This document shows positions 24,479-35,499 of a stretch of DNA of 64,000 nucleotides, one piece after another. The position numbers and the translations under genes were made by a program. Position 1 is the stretch's first letter; every line of letters begins with the position of its first letter. The DNA comes from Brachynemurus nebulosus. Taxonomy: Eukaryota; Arthropoda; Insecta; Neuroptera; Myrmeleontidae. The stretch covers positions 1-64,000 of the forward strand of contig JAPWDM010000078.1 in the NCBI GenBank assembly GCA_035578155.1, written 5' to 3'. The notes beneath the pieces are model-generated. The model searched no databases and was not told where the DNA came from. It saw only the letters and a program-made list of their open reading frames with translations.

Positions 24479-24933
24479 TAGTGATGAGCTAATGCAAGAC
24501 CAAGACCAAGACTGCCAAGTCTTGGTCTTGGTCTTGTTCTTGCATTAAGAATCTTGGTCTTGGTCTTGCTAGCGCAGTTTGAGTCTCGGTTTTGGTCTTG
24601 GTCTTGCAAAATGCAGTCTTGGTATTGGTCTTGGTATTGCTAAAAATTTTGCACTTTCTTGCATTTTTTTAATAGCCAATTTTTTCCTTCTAAACTCAGA
24701 ATTTTCTCTCTTTACGGTATTAATTATACTTTCAAACTATTTAAATAGTTTAGCAAGAGTCTTGCTTTTTTCTTGCTTTTGTCTTGGTCTTGGTCTTGCA
24801 GCCATACTTATAGTCTTGGTCTTGGTCTTGCTCTTGGTCTTGCTCTTGGTATACACAGTCTTGGTCTTGGTCTTGCAAAAAATGCAAGACCAAGATAAGA
24901 CTGCAAGACCAAGACTAATTTTGCTCAACACTA
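24479..24933 (+). mobile_element. CTTGGT-hexamer hAT-like MITE, copy 2
   Basis: Ends TAGTGATGAGCTAATGC and TTTTGCTCAACACTA, with flanking 8-bp repeats TTGCATGG (24,471-24,478) and TTGTATGG (24,934-24,941), one mismatch apart. At 455 bp it is the longest copy, because its hexamer arrays are longer. The AT-rich core (about 24,640-24,760) matches the other copies. Frames of 122 and 66 codons across it are hexamer translations. Confidence 0.92.
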
Positions 24934-24977
24934 TTGTATGGTTATGACAACATTCGATTCGTAACTAATTTATAATA

Positions 24978-25295
24978 AGGTTCCGTAGCTGAAAAGGAAA
25001 AACGAAGCCCTTGCAAGATTCCTTTCATATCTGTTCGTCCGTATGTCACAAAAGGTTTTTCTCGACACCGGTATTAATGACGCGAACATATATCACCAGT
25101 TAACGATTCGCAAAAAATTATTTTGGATTAAAATGTGTGGGGGGGGGGTCACTTTGGTACCAAGGAAAAAAGATTTAATTAAGATACCGTGTATGGTATC
25201 TTATTTCGTGAAGGAATTATTTCTAAGGATTTTTAAAAATTTAAATTTTTGTTATTTCTGGTCTAGTGTTACAAATGATATAGCTAAAATTTGAT
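24978..25295 (-). mobile_element. GGTACCGTTTTT-type repeat, reverse copy
   Basis: Read on the minus strand it ends GGACGAACAG...CGTTTTTCCTTTTCAGCTACGGAACC. It contains the TTCGAGAAAAACC and CACTGG-type blocks seen at 8.44-9.15 kb. It lies about 35 bp past the second hexamer element. Degenerate; no coding frame of note. Confidence 0.5.
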
Positions 25296-25441
25296 AGGAG
25301 TGATCATTCCCCTGCCTGATGCTTTAGTTTTCTAAAGTAAAAATTTCGATTTTAAGATTGTATTCTAAAACTATGTGAAAAACCTAACTGATTCGCGAAT
25401 ATTCGAAATTTGGACTGGTACTCGAAAGAATATCGCTTGTA

Positions 25442-25591
25442 TGGTTCATTTCAGTTAAATTTAACCATGCTTCGTCACTTTGAATTAGATAATTTTCGTT
25501 TTCTTGGCTTTATCTCTTTCATTATTGCATTTACGTAAATTTTAAATTTGCAGTTTGTTTTTAGAAAAGAATAGAAATATCTGAAATGAGG
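25442..25591 (+). mobile_element. TA-flanked MITE, TGGTTCATTTCAG ends, copy 2
   Basis: Nearly identical to 14,250-14,460 over AGTTAAATTTAACCATGC, CGTCACTTTGAATT and TTGCAGTTTGTTTTTAGAAA, but about 60 internal bases are missing. TA lies on both sides (25,440-25,441 and 25,592-25,593). Confidence 0.85.
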
Positions 25592-25593
25592 TA

Positions 25594-27000
25594 TATATAC
25601 CTAATTGTACTTCATTGTTCTTCATTAGTATCTACCATAAAGAGTTCGGAGGTAATGGAGTCTCGAAATTCTAGATAAAGTGGATTTCTCTAGGTTTTTT
25701 TTAAGATATTCAAAATCTAAACGCGATATTCCAAAGACCAGCATCTTAATCTGATTTCGAGAGATACAGTACACAAAAATCTAGGTAGCGTAAGTTCTTG
25801 AATCTCTTGAGGTACAAACGGAAAGCAAAGAGGTACAATCGGCTACAAACTACAGTTTCTCGAATGCCGTTTCCGAAAATAAGCAACCAAATTCACTCTA
25901 TCTAGAATTTCGAGGATCCTACATCTCCCAACCGTTTCAGTTACACTAAATTTTCTCGATTTCTAACAACCGTGTGACAGAGAGTATAAGAAACATAAAT
26001 GCTACTTCACTAGCGTCTTTTTCATTATCCTCGAAAACGTGAATATTCGGGGTACCATTCGGCATAAGTATATGTGTCAGTAGTAAGTGAGCTTCTACCA
26101 CATTGTAGTGCATGGGTGGGGGTAGTACCTACTCGCTACTAGATGAACGATGAAAGGTGCTCTTGCATATCCCGGATAATTCCTACTTTAATAGATTTCT
26201 TTCACCATTACCCGCCACGAATACGTGAGTACGCGCGGTACGCTGCGGGGGAGGGCGTACGGGGGGGCGGTGTGGTACGACACTTACTTTATATTACTAC
26301 GTTTTATATAAATTAGACATAATTCTATTTTTACATTTTTCAACTTAAATTGATCGTTTCAATTCAATTTTAAAAATTTAAATACGACGGCACATTCACA
26401 CGATTGAGGCAAGTATATATACGGTTTCAGTCTATCTTGTTGGTGAGTGCCGCTAGAGTGCGCGAGTCAACAAGAAAATCGGTATTAGAGGGATTTAAAA
26501 TAAATAAATTTATGTGCACTTTGGTTAAGATTATTTAAAATGGTCGAAATGATAATAATTATAAGTGAAATAATTCGTTATTGTATGCAGGCGGCTAAGT
26601 ATATAAAATATTCGTTTTTATTCCGCTTAATGTCTGCCGGCAAATGAAAATTGAATGGATTTACGAATCAGATTTTCTAGCTCGGTGAAAGAAGTCACGA
26701 CTTAATTCGAAATAAGTTATAAGTAACAAAAAGATTCTGTAGAGTTTTAACTGAAAGGATTCAAAAAACTTGCTGTTACTACAGAAATTTCAGTTAAAAT
26801 CAGTTTGTTAACATGACGTATCCACAGTCATTGCATCTATCAGTTCAATCAACCATTTTTTCCCAAAATATTAATTTTTATCTTTCATTAAATTCACAAA
26901 AACCTACAAAAATTTATTCTGTCCATTGTTGAAGAAAATAGAAACATAAACAGTTTATTCTTCATAACACAAGTACAAAAATAAGAAGAAATAGTACTGA
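25594..27000. other. Non-coding stretch with a CpG-rich patch
   Basis: A GC- and CpG-rich patch at 26,218-26,280 stands out from the AT-rich background. About 150 bp downstream lie TATATATA and TCAGTC, but their spacing (about 11 bp) is wrong for a core promoter. No exon is recognised. Confidence 0.4.
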
Positions 27001-27001
27001 T

Positions 27002-27088
27002 GGTCCTCTGGTGCAATGGATAACAAAGCTGGATACTTAATAAAAATAAACACGGATGCAGCTGGTTCGAATCGTAGATGTTCCAATA
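27002..27088 (+). pseudogene. tRNA-like sequence (polymerase III A and B boxes)
   Basis: TGGTGCAATGG at 27,009-27,019 is a full match to the A-box pattern TRGYNNARNNG. GGTTCGAATCG at 27,064-27,074 matches the B box at 10 of 11. The box spacing (44 bases) is long and the acceptor ends do not pair well, so this is more likely a SINE head or tRNA relic than a working tRNA. It lies 23 bp upstream of the TA-MITE at 27,111. Confidence 0.6.
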
Positions 27089-27110
27089 CCAATTTAATTT
27101 TAAGTACATG

Positions 27111-27482
27111 CAGCTAAACCTTTTTTTATGCGGTTTTTAAAAAATATGGCCATTAAAATGCATAAATATGAATCAAAATCAAGAGACAGTAAAAAACTTA
27201 AACTTTTACTGTAATAATTTTACTTTGATAAAAATACTTTTTAATGGTTTTTAAGCCTTTAATCAGTACCTTGTATAAAAACATAAGTTATGGCATCATT
27301 TAATTTTTTTTTTAAATGTATTTTTCAAATTTTCAACCGCATCCATCTCATAAAAAAGTTTTTTTTTTTCAATCTGGACCGAACTAAACCTTTTATAGCT
27401 ATTTATGATATTTTTGAATATATTTTTTTTGTGCAATTTTTTTATGCGGTCTCTATCTACCGCATAAAAAAAGGTTCAACTG
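27111..27482 (-). mobile_element. TA-flanked MITE with CAGCTGAAC ends, copy 2
   Basis: Ends CAGCTAAACC...TATGCGG and CCGCATAAAAAAAGGTTC..AACTG. Right flank TA at 27,483-27,484; the left flank is TG, a likely decayed TA. The interior matches 8,531-8,943 in reverse orientation. Confidence 0.85.
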
Positions 27483-28341
27483 TATAAGTGAACATCGAGT
27501 AAGTAATTAGAGGAGATACAAAAATATTTTGAATTAGAAGTATTTTTTTTTTTTTTTACGGTTTCGGGTTAGTTTCCGTTGTGATAACGAAAAGCTTTTT
27601 TCAGTATAATAGAAAAGTTAAATATAAAATTGATTTGTAACACAAGGTGCTTATATACAATTAATTAATACCTAAATGTGTTTTATGTTACTAAATCCGA
27701 CTATTTATTATTTCAAAATTTACACATTTAAAATATTCATACCAAGAAGTAATAGAAACACATTAACATTCGGTTCCGCTTTTGGTTTACAAGTTGATTT
27801 TGTTTATACGAAGAAATTCTGGTGACATATGTATATGTATACCTCTACCAATTCAAATGACCAGTTGGTCAAAATATAAATAATTACTTGCAAAATATTA
27901 AATTACAGAATGTTTCAAATCAATCAACAATATTAAATAATACTTTCGTCCACTATTTCATGAAATATTTCTGTTTAATTTGTAACACTCGGTGTATAAA
28001 TTACAACAGCAATGTCCGAAAAGGTTGTCTCACCATTCGTAGTTGGTCAAAATGGGTTTTACAGCTGACGTATTCTACCTCAACGTATACTTAAACAAAA
28101 CTTAACACCTTTAAGAAATGGTTGGTTCAAATTTTAATCGAACTAAACAACATCCCTTTCAACAACAAGGTACATGTACCACCTTTAGTTTTGTATAAAT
28201 TATGTAGATTTAAATGTTTGGTTGAAATGAGAATTTAATAATTGGTTCGGTTTTTGTTCAAGCACTGATTTCAACAATTTCTTGTTAGTATTTCGACAAA
28301 AAAACGATTTGAAAGTAAAAGAAATAAAATTAGTAAAAGTA
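27483..28341. other. Non-coding stretch
   Basis: AT-rich; poly-T run at 27,543-27,557. No gene is recognised. Confidence 0.5.
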
Positions 28342-28620
28342 TACCCACCGTCGCACCATTCTGCATAACATAGCGAATTTCCGTTTATAAAAATTAATTT
28401 TTCGAAAACCAATTTATACATACGATAATGGTTTAAAAAAAACTCTTACTTATGTGATTCTTTGTTTTCAATTTTTAATGATGTAAAAAAATGTCACAAA
28501 AATTTTTGAATTTTGGAAAAAAACTAAATGTTTTTACACGAAAAATATCCAAGAAACCATATTCCTGGCATCGGAGGTGTCTGGTTGAATAACTCATTCA
28601 AGATTTTTGGGCTACCAACG
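28342..28620 (+). mobile_element. Dispersed repeat of the 45.2-kb family, left half
   Basis: Shares TACCC..CGTCGCA, CTGCATAACATAGCGAATTT, CCGTTTATAAAAATTA, TGTAAAAAAATGTC and CCTGGCATC..GGTGTCTGG with 45,177-45,780. It stops before the microsatellite site. A 73-codon minus-strand frame here is incidental. Confidence 0.75.
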
Positions 28621-30424
28621 TTTTCACCTTTTATAAAAAAAAAGAATATTTTGTTTGAGACTTATCGCTTGAGACTAATTAGGTTAACCCCTTAGACAAG
28701 TACGCTTAAGGCAATTGAGGGTTGCTCTGCTCAGTGTGTTACGACCAATGTCAAATAAATACAAGAAAAATTTTCTCTCTTACATCTTCCTTCACTCCCA
28801 GTAGAAGGTAATTTTCACCTCTTTAAGAGGCTAGTATTTCGACTGTGTTCATCCTATACCATCTTACCCTTGCATTACCAAGAGCTTGTAAGCAGAAGCT
28901 ACCAAAACCTAAATCTATGACCAGATCGGCATAAAAGGGGTGTAAGGGAGTACCAACCCCTTCGTTGGGTGTTACACCCTTGTTGGAGCCATTGGAAATA
29001 ATATAAGGGCACGAGGATTGTAAAATGCCTATTCATATTCCTTTTTGTAATAATGATATTGATATTCATAACTTTACACATACTTAAGGGATATTTGTGA
29101 CTCTATACAAAAATTTAAGGGGTATAAGAATATTCTTGACCCCAGATTCACACTCAGGGTCGAAAAATGCAAAGAAATACCATAGTCAGTCATCCAAATC
29201 ACGACCTTGGTTTTCTTCATGGGGGGTGTCTTATTGTTACTTAACCTGAATTTATATTTTTTTAAGACACCTTCCACCAATCTGACCTTGCTGAAATTTC
29301 TACACACGATAACACTCAAGGGGTTGGTCTAAAACACGCACCTTCAAAAATTCAATTATAATTTTAATGTAGTAAATGACGTCACACGAATGTAAAAAAA
29401 ATTATATAATATAAAGCTATTTTATGTCAACATTCTCTGTTAATTTCATTTAATTATCTTCACTAGTTTTGAAGAAAAAAAATTTTAAAGTAAAGGGTTA
29501 TTACCTCCCATATTTCTGACAATATAGGAGGTAGAGGTTTAATACCTATATTTTCGAACATTACTCACCATAAGCAACATTCATGAAAAAGAATAGCCGA
29601 AAAAGCCGTTGGGCCGAAATCACATATGCTTACCCGCCGGCGACCCTTTGCTAAAAGTGAATTGAAATTAATTATATTTTGTATATATGATGCTTCAAAT
29701 CAAAAAGTGGTAAAAGGAACTTTAATTTTATTTTCTTACGATGGGCTACGTCGAAAAAAAATTTTTTTCGGCTTTACGCACCTAGATGGCCACTGCATAT
29801 TCCGATTTTCGAGACATAGCTACTCAAAAAACGATCGTAATTATAAAAAAATATATAATTGCACCCATTTAAATAATTTATTATAATAGTTAAATATAAT
29901 TTTAAAACGTATAATTCAAAACCGTGGCCCAGTGGAAAAAATGTATTTTACAATTTTAGTGTGAAAAAAATATTAAGTAACAAATTAAATGTTTGTATCA
30001 AAACAAAACAATTTTTAAATAAATTTCTACAAACGTCCAAAATAAATTATTTTAATTGTTTTTTTCAGACTTTCAGTCATCTCTAAATGTGACTATAATC
30101 ATTTTTTTTTTTTTTTGCTACTTCGGGCCCAGTCAAGACGCGCACAGACGCGGCTGACGGTGTCTCGTGCGTTGCGTCGTTACTCAAATTGAAAATGATC
30201 TATTTGTTTCATTTGATATTTATGTGTGAATGTGTATTGCTAAATCATCCAAAATGTTCCGTGTAATAATTATATATTAGAGTTAACAGTCTATTTGAAA
30301 AAATTATTTTAATATACCCGGTGTTTACTGATTGATTATTCATCTAATTTTTGATTAAAAGTAAATCGACAATAACAGTTCTACCAATCCGTGTTAGAAA
30401 AGTTTTAGGATAACTACAGTGGAA
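28621..30424. other. Non-coding stretch
   Basis: A short inverted repeat, GGGTGTAA / TTACACCC, lies at about 28,938-28,980. A GC-richer patch at 30,120-30,180 follows a T-run (30,103-30,116). The 86-codon frame at 29,626-29,886 has no recognised domain. Confidence 0.45.
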
Positions 30425-31440
30425 TTATCAAAAAATCAAAGTTGCCGAAGAATTGTTGCAAACTGACATTTCTACAAATTAAGTATATTTTATAAAATTT
30501 TTCCATCGGTTCCTCAACAGGAGAGAAAGTCTATATATTTCAAGTTACCCTCACCTACTGTGACGCCAACTTAAAAGAAATCAATTGCCGATTGGAAAGG
30601 TCTTATGACTACTACCTTGTTGCAAAATTTCAAAAACTTTTCAGTTCTGCTAAGAAAAATAAAGGTCTTCAGAAAAATAAAAATTCACATGATTTGACAA
30701 ATTCTGGTCCTAAAGTAACTAGTATGCCTGATCGATTTTCGTAAACAAATTGTGAAAAAATCGAAAAAACCAAAATTTTTTAATTTTTTCCTAAAAGTTA
30801 AATAAAAATGGTGATAACACATAGGTGATTGGATGTTGTCTGTATCGGGCGCCCGTCAAGCAAAGGATCGATGCTGTAATGGATAGCACACCTGGCTAGT
30901 TACCAGAAGATCCTGGGTTCGATTCCGGGCCGATCCGGATAATTTTTTCAATTACTTTGTACTTTTTAATTTACCTACGATTTGTTATATCTCTCCTCTA
31001 AGTTTGATCGATTTTTGTTAAATAAAATGTGAAAAATATCGAAAAAACCAAAATTTCTCAATTTTTCCCTAAAAGTTAAAAAAGGTGATTACTCCATAAC
31101 TACCTACTCGCCAAAATGTATCAAAACTTTGCTCCTGTCAATATACCGTATATAGAATTTATTATTTTAAGCTCGGCTTCATTTCTTTGATTACAGTAAA
31201 TCTGGATATATTTATTAAGTTGGCAGCCAACAGGTCCAAGTTCGGAAAATTTGTCTCCGGATTTTTGGTTTTCTGGATTCCTTAAGTCCCAAAACGTTAA
31301 GATCCAGTGAAAACCGTAAATTAGTCTGATTAGGATATTTTTCGTTCTTTTGGCTATACCTACCCCATATGGTACGGAACGAAAATTAGTTGATAAACGC
31401 GTTTTTCTCGAAATTCTCTTTTCTAAAACGATGGTCACGA
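30425..31440 (+). mobile_element. Dispersed repeat related to 42.27-42.90 kb, with an internal tRNA-like insert
   Basis: 30,500-30,700 and 31,100-31,340 align by eye with 42,370-42,540 and 42,660-42,870 (CAAGT.ACTC.C..CCACTGTG-type block; TTTTGGTTTTCTGG..TCCTTAAGTCCCAAAACGT-type block). Between them a segment with GTGAAAAA.ATCGAAAAAACC and CCTAAAAGTTAAA occurs twice, at about 30,733-30,820 and 31,007-31,090. The 42-kb copy has it once. A 105-codon minus-strand frame (31,121-31,438) shows no domain. Confidence 0.65.
30865..30936 (+). tRNA. tRNA-like, 72 nt, Arg-type D arm, apparent AGT anticodon
   Basis: A cloverleaf can be drawn at the canonical length. Acceptor GGATCGA pairs with CCGATCC (6 of 7). 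The D arm contains AATGGATA. The anticodon stem CCTGG/CCAGA (4 of 5) encloses loop CTAGTTA, giving AGT (Thr). The T loop is TTCGATT. The B box GGTTCGATTCC is perfect and the A box TGCTGTAATGG is 10 of 11. The T stem has one G-G mismatch and the D stem one C-C mismatch. An Arg-like body with a Thr anticodon suggests a relic or SINE head rather than a working gene. A T-run follows 7 bp downstream. Confidence 0.5.
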
Positions 31441-32453
31441 TAACTAATATACTATGTACTTAGTTAATAGTAATATATTTATTTTTTAAGTCCAAGCAAT
31501 TGAACTAGGTACATCAAGTACACCTTCCATCAATCTGTCAACAGTAAGATTTAAATGTAATGTGATGTAACTACCATAAAAAACTTTACAATATTAACAC
31601 TATGAGGCCCGAGTATTTTCACAGAAAAATTCTCCGAAGGCCGACAATATTTTAAAAGAAACTTTATATAAACAAATACATAAAATAATTCAACATGTAC
31701 ATACATATGTGATACGTACATACATATATTTGACATTCAAACACATTCAAACCAATTAGAGAATTACAGAAAGTTTAGATAACAAACTGGTAAAAACAAA
31801 TAAAACAAACAAATACTTTTATTAGTTTTTATATTGTTTTTTTTTTTTTTAAATTTTTTATAGAAACCAAGAGAGTAGTGTGTGTTGGTGTTTGTGTGAG
31901 TTGAGTATATACATATCGGTATGGTGACATCGCACACATATATAATGCGTAATCACTAATCAATTAATCATTGATCGCGATCGGCGTCTGCGGATGTTTT
32001 GATTATTTTCGGATGCCGAAGCCGTGGGACTGGAAACGTATTCCTCAGCGCTGCCACCATAGCATCTCATCCATCAAAATTGTAGAAAATACAAAAATGA
32101 ATTTACGTATTTATTAAGGGTATCTTTTAAACGATACACACGGTATAAATAATTATTAAGACACAAATTATAATATTTTTTTTTCCGTTCAGTCCGAAAT
32201 GTATAGTATTAATTATACGAAATGTCAGTTGTGAACAAAATTTTGATCTTTACACTAATTAGGTGAGTGAGCTGTTGATGTTTCTGTCCAAAAAAAAAAA
32301 AAATGAATTTTATGGACGTGTGACGTCTTAATTAGAATGTTTGCAACAAATTATTAAATATAATTTTGAAATTACCACAAATTAAACGCACCTACAGTGA
32401 AATTACGTATTAGTGAACACGTTCAAACAAAGTTTCAGTGTGACAATTCAGAA
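31441..32453. other. Non-coding stretch with a GC-richer patch
   Basis: 31,975-32,075 is noticeably richer in CpG than its surroundings, but no initiator or exon is recognised. Poly-T at 31,838-31,850 and poly-A at 32,291-32,303. No gene. Confidence 0.45.
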
Positions 32454-32808
32454 ATACCCCTGTCGCAGCATCCTCCATAACATAGCGAATTTCCGTTTAT
32501 AAAAATTCGTTTTTCTGTGATTTTTTACCCTTTTAAGTGATTTTTCCTCATCTTTCTAATGGTGTAAATAAATGTCGCAAAAATTTTTGAATTTGGGAAA
32601 ATTTTAGCAGAAAACTTATAAAAATTTATAAAAATTAGTTTTTTTCAAAAACTAGTTCACATAGAACAATGGTTCAAAAAACCTTTTTTATGTGATTTTT
32701 TCTCTCCTTTCCAATGGAGTAAAAAGATGTCGCAAAAACTTTTAAATTTCATAAAAGTAGAAGTTTTTGTTCGAAAGTTATCGTGCTGATACATAAATAC
32801 ATATATAC

Positions 32809-32882
<74 letters not shown>

Positions 32883-32965
32883 TTTAGTGAATGTTATTTT
32901 CGGGTCCTAAGGACCTCAAAACAAATTTCTGCCATAGTCCCGGGCTCAAGTCCGATCATGAGGAA
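32454..32965 (+). mobile_element. Dispersed repeat of the 45.2-kb family with (AT)n inside
   Basis: Begins TACCCCTGTCGCAGCATCC, continues through the CATAACATAGCGAATTTCC and TTCGAAAGTTATCG blocks, then an (AT)n run, then AATTTTAGTGAATGTTATTT...CCTCAAAACAAATTTCTGCC. The same order is seen at 45.2 kb. Confidence 0.85.
32815..32879. repeat. (AT)n microsatellite
   Basis: Uninterrupted alternating AT, at the same internal position of the repeat as the microsatellite at 45.5 kb. Confidence 0.97.
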
Positions 32966-33711
32966 ATTTCGCGGATGAAACTTACTCCTTCGTTTCCTAG
33001 AAAAGTATTAAATCGATCCTAGCTTTCAAACAATTTTTGAAGAAAGTTTCTTAAAGTTTGCAAAATGTTCATAAAAATGAACTTTTACTGTCCCTACACG
33101 TGTGTAATATTGCAAAACTTAATTTAGAAAATGTATTCAAAGTTGTTTGTGTAAATGTTCAAAGTACAACAATTTCTGCTTCATTTAAAATAATATTTGC
33201 AATAAATTTTGCACTGTGTAAAAAGTAAAAACCATATCTGCACGTATCTTGTCATGAAGGTGAAACAAACTTACGAATTTACGTGTAATTACGTTCTTAC
33301 AATCGAATACATTGTTTTCAAGTACAGTACCACGTCAAAATTTAGTTAGATACAATTCGGAAAGACGGAAACGAATTTCTTGTGAAAAAAAAAACAGGTA
33401 ATGTTTTGGTGATTCCTTTTTGGAACGAATTTATGACTGTCTGACCCAACATCGTATATAATTTTCATCGATTTCCTATTTATCAGTGAAAAATTTGTTC
33501 GAAAGTTACGCGGATTTCAAATAATCAAATAACAGACGCCACTCACATCATTATTTCGGTGACAAGCAAAGTTGGGGAATGGGATTAGGATTTGGAAGGT
33601 GTACGTCAAGGAATTATGCCGATACTCATCTGGAATTGTGAAGAGGAACTTTTCCGACCATGGGAATCGAATTCTTGACCTATCAGTCGGCAGGAAGTAC
33701 CTAGTGATGAG
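32966..33711. other. Non-coding stretch
   Basis: No gene. A weak minus-strand B-box-like word (AATTCGATTCC near 33,642-33,652) lacks a convincing A box. Confidence 0.45.
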
Positions 33712-34010
33712 CAAATGCACGACCCAGACCAAGACTTGACAGTCTTGGTCTTGGTCTTGTTCTTGAATTAGGAATTTTGGTCTTGGTCTTGCTAGAGCAG
33801 TTTGAGTCTTGGTCTTGGTCTTGCAAAATGCAGTCTTGGTCTTGGTCTTAGTATCGCTAAAAAATCTTGCACTTTCTTGCATTTTTTTATTAACGAATTT
33901 TTTCCTTCTAAAATCAGAATTTTCTCTCTTTACGGTATTAATTATACTTTCAAACTATTTAAATAATTTAGCAAGAGTCTTGCTTTTTTCTTGCTTTTGT
34001 CTTGGTCTTG
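33712..34010 (+). mobile_element. CTTGGT-hexamer hAT-like MITE, copy 3 (right end lost)
   Basis: Left end TAGTGATGAGCAAATGC is intact. Hexamer arrays and the AT-rich core match copies 1 and 2. The sequence departs from the family just after CTTGGTCTTGC at 34,011, so the right arm and right target duplication are missing. The 121-codon minus-strand frame here is hexamer translation. Confidence 0.88.
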
Positions 34011-34287
34011 CCCAGAAGCTAGTTTCAAAATAGTCAATTATAAAATCATACGGTAAACACGTATATTAGAAAAATATTTAAAAATTCCTCAAGAAAATTT
34101 AGTGAAGTAGTTCAATTATTCAAATTTTTTGTCTTTTATGAAAAGCTGTAATTTTTGAGATACTAGATTGTGTTTTTGAAAGAAATTCTCAATTTAGATA
34201 TTTATATCTAAAAGTCATTGTACTTTCAAAAACATTACAAAACTGACTGAATTTAAAAGAAAATCAGTTTTGAGATTATAAAGATAC

Positions 34288-34945
34288 TAGCTGTTACCCT
34301 CGGCTTCGCCCGCGTGGATTTTGAAATTATGGCATCTAGTTAAAACATATAAAGTGTACTTTCATCACGTCGCTATTACGCGTCGAGTAGGTATTATTAC
34401 TTTTTTCTTTGGAATTTTCCCACAGAAATACAATATTTTCCCCGGGCAAAAAATAGACTATAACATTCCTTTAACAACATGCCAAGTTCAAAAGAAATCA
34501 ATGATTCTTTTTTAAATACATTTTCCCTCGGGAATGAGATATTTTATCGGGATAAAAAATAATCTACGTTTATCGCTGTATATCGTCATATTTGTCTATC
34601 ATCATTTTTTGTTTGATTTAAAATATATTTTTCCACAGGAATGAAATTTCCCACGGGAAATTTCCCGGGGTATAAAGTAGTTTGTGTCCTTTCTCATCCC
34701 TTCTGTTAGCAATATACAAAGTTTGAAATCATTTATCCGTTTTTCAATAGTCAGCTGTTGTAATTTAATGCATTTTCCCTAGGGAATGAAATATTTTCCC
34801 GAAATAAAAAGTAGCCTATAACCGTCTCTGGCCCGCAAGCAACGTCTGTGAAAAGTTTCAAGTTGATTGGTTAAGCGGTTGAGGCGTGAAAGCCAGTCAA
34901 ACAAACAAACAAACTCACTTTTGCATTTATAATATTAGTAAGGAT
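34288..34945 (+). mobile_element. CTAGC-type dispersed repeat, copy 3
   Basis: Starts ACTAGCTGTTACCCTCGGC, carries several GGAATGA..ATTTTCCC..AAAAAGTAG blocks, and ends AAACAAACAAACAAACTCAC...TATAATATTAGTA, a common end for this class in insects. Full-length-looking but without a coding frame. Confidence 0.8.
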
Positions 34946-35499
34946 AAAAACATTTCTTACAGTGAACCGAACGACAGAATTAATACAGTTTCACTGTAAT
35001 CATTTCCAAATTAATACATACATTAACATTACAGAAGTAAATCATTTTTATTTTTTCAAAACAATTTTTATGTTCTAGTCAGATGATAATAAATATCAGT
35101 GTCACTAAAAATGTTCTTATTGCAATTTTAATTGACAAGTACATATGAAGGCGTTAATGGCTAATGGCATCTAAGTCGAATAGAAAAAATAAAAGGCACA
35201 ATGACCCGTTTATGTACTATTTCACTTTAAAACAACAGTTTACGTACATATACATAGTTTCATAATTGAAACGGTGTAATCTACATCATGTCAATTTTAT
35301 GTTGCGTGTGTCATCAATGTATGTATGACGTGAGTTGCTATAGACAGTTAGTAAAACTAATTTGCATCAGTCGCTCAAAGAAAGACGTTTTGCTTGTTAT
35401 TTTTATTTTGTAGTTTTGTGTTAGATATGTCTGTCTTATTGTTAGTTGTACGTGTTTTATGACAGGTTTTGTCGCTTTGAACAACTTTTTGATGATTCG
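34946..35499. other. Non-coding stretch
   Basis: No gene, tandem repeat or inverted ends recognised. Confidence 0.5.

Noticed and set aside
24479..24933. CRISPR-like regular repeats
   Set aside because: Hexamer units have no spacers and lie inside a transposable element in eukaryotic DNA.
24579..24947. 122-codon frame (LGLGLG/VLVLVL) and similar frames at 2,540-2,842, 33,517-33,882 and 54,129-54,353
   Set aside because: Direct translation of CTTGGT arrays in transposable elements; no conserved start or domain.
26412..26470. Possible core promoter (TATATATA then TCAGTC)
   Set aside because: The two motifs are about 11 bp apart instead of about 30, and no exon follows.
31121..31438. 105-codon minus-strand frame
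   Set aside because: Lies in a dispersed repeat; the paralogous region at 42.7-42.9 kb has no matching long frame.
33640..33712. Sixth tRNA-like sequence on the minus strand
   Set aside because: Only a weak B-box word (AATTCGATTCC); no A box at a sensible distance.
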